This document shows positions 20,845 to 23,090 of a stretch of DNA of 23,090 nt, piece by piece (the stretch's first letter is position 1; each line of letters begins with the position of its first letter). The position numbers were made by a program, and so were the translations under genes. Below the pieces are notes generated by a model. That model saw only the letters and a program-made list of their open reading frames with translations, made no database searches and was not told the origin of the DNA. The DNA is taken from assembly GCA_009801015.1 (NCBI GenBank), contig VHZZ01000866.1:135425-158514 (forward strand). The letters run 5' to 3'. This DNA comes from Silene noctiflora. Lineage: Eukaryota > Streptophyta > Magnoliopsida > Caryophyllales > Caryophyllaceae.

Positions 20845-20873
20845 TTTTCATTACATAGAATGTAGACATGTAG
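20845..20873 (+). repeat. 29-bp exact repeat, copy downstream of the gene
   Basis: Identical in sequence and orientation to 18558-18586. It is followed at once by a GC-rich stretch, ACCGGCCTGGCCCGACCCGA, resembling the GGGCCGG-type repeats elsewhere in the window. Confidence 0.85.
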
Positions 20874-21979
20874 ACCGGCCTGGCCCGACCCGACCCCAAG
20901 ACAGTTGTAGTTGTATCATAATAGAATTTTCATGTGTATGTGACATTGTGACTTGATTGTGAAGATGTAATGATTTGTTTTGGAGAAATGGTGTGGAAAA
21001 CATGGGCTTTCTGTTAAGATGACATAATCACATGGCAAGATGACTGCAGTGGATTTATAGCAAGGCATGGCCCGTTGTTTACTCTTCTATTGGCTCTTGA
21101 TCCTAAATTGTTAAAATCATCTTCCAAACCGCACATGTTCATGGTCCTTTGACAAGATGGGTAAATTTTCAAGTTATCTTCATTACTTGAGGATTAAGTA
21201 TATACCTTTGGAGTACCTAATGTATACTGGTGGAGCCAGGGGCGTTAATTAGAGCCATCGTTTTTGCTGACATTTGAAAATTTCATAATTTTGGTTTAAA
21301 ATTTGAATTTTTTTTAAGGTTGCTTTTAACTATAGTTCCTTTGCTACTGCTAACTTTAAATTCTGACTCCATCACTACTAGTAATTCATCAAAAATTCTA
21401 GGCAAAATCTTTATTTAAACGGTCAATATTTTGTCTTAAATTTAAAACCGATTAAGTATTATAATGAGCCAAAAAAGAGTATACATAGAGTCTAATAAAA
21501 TATTTTTCTTATATATGCAAGTGAGAATATATTATATCCGTTTTCATCTTAACACGAATACTCTCTTTCTAAGACATACTTACTGTAATTCTTATATGAA
21601 ATATTTTTTTAGGGATTTAAGAGATATATAAATATTAGCGTCTTTTTGTTAAATTATTTTTTCCGTTTGTTCAATTTCTATTAAATAAACGTTGAATAAA
21701 ATTTAGAAAAAATAATCTAATTAGATTGCAAAAAAATGTCATCTATGCCTAATTTGGTTTAGTACTTTAATTCATTTGATAAATTAGTCACTATACAAGT
21801 TATTTGCTTACCTTTTTGATATTTTTTTTAATATTTGTGCAACAATTAGATCCAAATTATTGTCTAAAACAAACCAAATACGATAAATGAGACAAAGCAG
21901 AACATTTAAGGAATAGCAAAAAAAGATTAAGACTTTAAAGGAGAATTTGGTAGAGCTGTATATGAGTCATATTGCCCAA

Positions 21980-22136
21980 TAATCCGGCCCTTATTTTTAG
22001 CGGGTTTGGACACAAAATTTTCTAAAAAATGGGTTTTGGGCTGGACAAGCCCGGCTCGATTAGGTAAATGGGCCGGACACGAACACAAGCTTTTCCAAAA
22101 GGGCCAACCCGTCCGGCCCACTAAAAATATAAGATA
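21980..22136. repeat. GC-rich inverted-repeat fragment
   Basis: CTTATTTTTAGCGGGTTTGG on the left is answered by an inverted TTATATTTTTAGTGGGCCGG on the right. In between lie GGGCTGGACAAGCCCGG and GGGCCGGAC motifs. Composition resembles the hAT-type MITE at 5278-5500. The 73-residue minus-strand ORF over it is spurious. Confidence 0.4.
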
Positions 22137-22832
22137 ATAAACTTTCAATTTATTAGTGTATATTAATTGTTATATTATAAATAATGATTTTTTTAATTAA
22201 AGAAAATAAAAGCATATTTTTATTTAATAAAGTCGAACCTAAACCGTTGTCTTTTCAAATATCTCCATGCTAATTAAAATTTGATTGTTTTTCCAATAGG
22301 CTCATATATTCAAAACACCACTAATTACTGTGTATTACAAGTTACAATAATATATACATCCAATGTTTTACCTCTACTTTATATGTATTTTTTACTATCC
22401 ATATATATTATACACCTAACTTGGTATGAGATATAAAAAGTAGTTTAAATTAAAGTCATTCTATACTGAATACGTAACTAACAGTTAAAGTTTAGTGTTA
22501 CGGCTCATTAGCCCATGAACCATCGACTTTTGACTAAAGGGCAGGTAAAGGCAAGGATAATTGACCCATAATAATTCTGACCCGCCCCGCCCACTATTAA
22601 AGGACAATTTTTTTCTTCACGGCCCGACCTTAGACCGCATTTCAGCAACTCTAGAATTTGAGTATAATAAAAGGCAGTAGTAAAATCAATTTGGATCCTC
22701 CCATTAGCTTCCCTCTTCATTACTTTTAAATGACTTATATTATTAGTTGTCACGAACTAACGGTCATAAACAAAAGTAATGGATTATGATGTGAGTGTGG
22801 AATAATATATAATATAAATCTATTAGATATAA

Positions 22833-23090
22833 TTAGTATAGATCCCGTGCTACAGCACGATATTTTTTAGATTTAATTTATAAGAGGCAGTTTCAATAAC
22901 ATTATTTGCATAAATTAACTGTACTTTTAATTTAATGTTATAATGTACTAATATAATTAGTAAGAGGGAGAAAAGAAAGTTACTACCGTCAAAAGACATT
23001 TTACGTTAAATTATTTTTGCCTTAAACTATTAATATTATTATACTTTACTATTAAGAATAACTTATGACATTAATACTACATTTAACTTA
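22833..23090 (-). mobile_element. Helitron 3' end, body continues beyond the window
   Basis: On the minus strand the hairpin CGTGCT-GT-AGCACG (22846-22859) is followed by GGATCTATA and CTAA (22833-22836), then T. This is the CTRR|T Helitron terminus. The body should extend to the right, past the window edge; the 5' TC end is not visible. The hairpin differs from those at 3251 and 11373, so it is another subfamily. Confidence 0.55.

Larger units (their letters stand above)
19521..21979. other. 3' flank of the TRM-family gene and intergenic sequence
   Basis: The 3' UTR must start at 19521, but no canonical AATAAA is visible in the first 250 bp, so its end is unknown. Beyond it lies AT-rich non-coding DNA. 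TTTAAACGGTCAATATTTTGT (21415) resembles TTTAAGACGGTAATTTTCGT in intron 3 (18120), apparently a dispersed repeat. No gene is seen on either strand. Confidence 0.55.

Noticed and set aside
22508-22753. 81-residue minus-strand ORF
   Set aside because: It runs across a GC-rich repeat fragment (GGGCGGGGCGGG) and flanking AT-rich DNA with no recognisable motif.

Overview
The window is AT-rich nuclear DNA from a flowering plant, most likely a eudicot. It holds one confidently recognised multi-exon gene in a large transposon-dense intergenic background. Organism evidence is indirect: GT-AG introns, a plant-specific LONGIFOLIA/TRM protein, and Stowaway, hAT-like, foldback and Helitron-type elements. 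The dispersed CAGTT-rich repeats and frequent ACTCCGTA motifs suggest Caryophyllales (spinach, quinoa or Silene type), but that is an impression from memory and was not tested.

Layout. 1-13.8 kb is non-coding, packed with small non-autonomous elements. They are a Stowaway MITE (1323-1530), a second Stowaway-like element with an internal duplication (2132-2444), a small Helitron (2807-3278), a TIR element with duplicated core (about 3439-3884), a MITE at 4414-4743, a GC-rich hAT-type MITE with 8-bp target duplication (5278-5500), a nested inverted-repeat cluster (about 6434-7960), short tandem repeats (8103-8324), a tRNA-like/SINE-like box (about 8780-8880), a dead RNase H fragment of a non-LTR retrotransposon (about 10222-10703) abutting a MITE, a T49 tract, and a minus-strand Helitron (11359-12344). 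A 197-bp tandem duplication (13011-13397) lies just upstream of the gene.

The gene (promoter about 13881; CDS 14154-19520, plus strand) has four coding exons: 14154-14321, 14619-15905, 16136-16367 and 18931-19520. They splice in frame into a predicted 758-residue protein. It carries the ordered motifs of the LONGIFOLIA/TON1-recruiting-motif (TRM1-5) clade and a C-terminal DUF4378. It probably acts at cortical microtubules in controlling cell elongation and division-plane orientation. Features include a 10-codon upstream ORF, a NAGNAG acceptor at exon 3 and a 2.56-kb last intron.

19.5-23.09 kb is again intergenic, with GC-rich repeat fragments and a minus-strand Helitron 3' end at 22833 whose body runs out of the window. 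I see no credible new multi-gene system. The most informative observations are the gene's splice and uORF features and the layered transposon structures.
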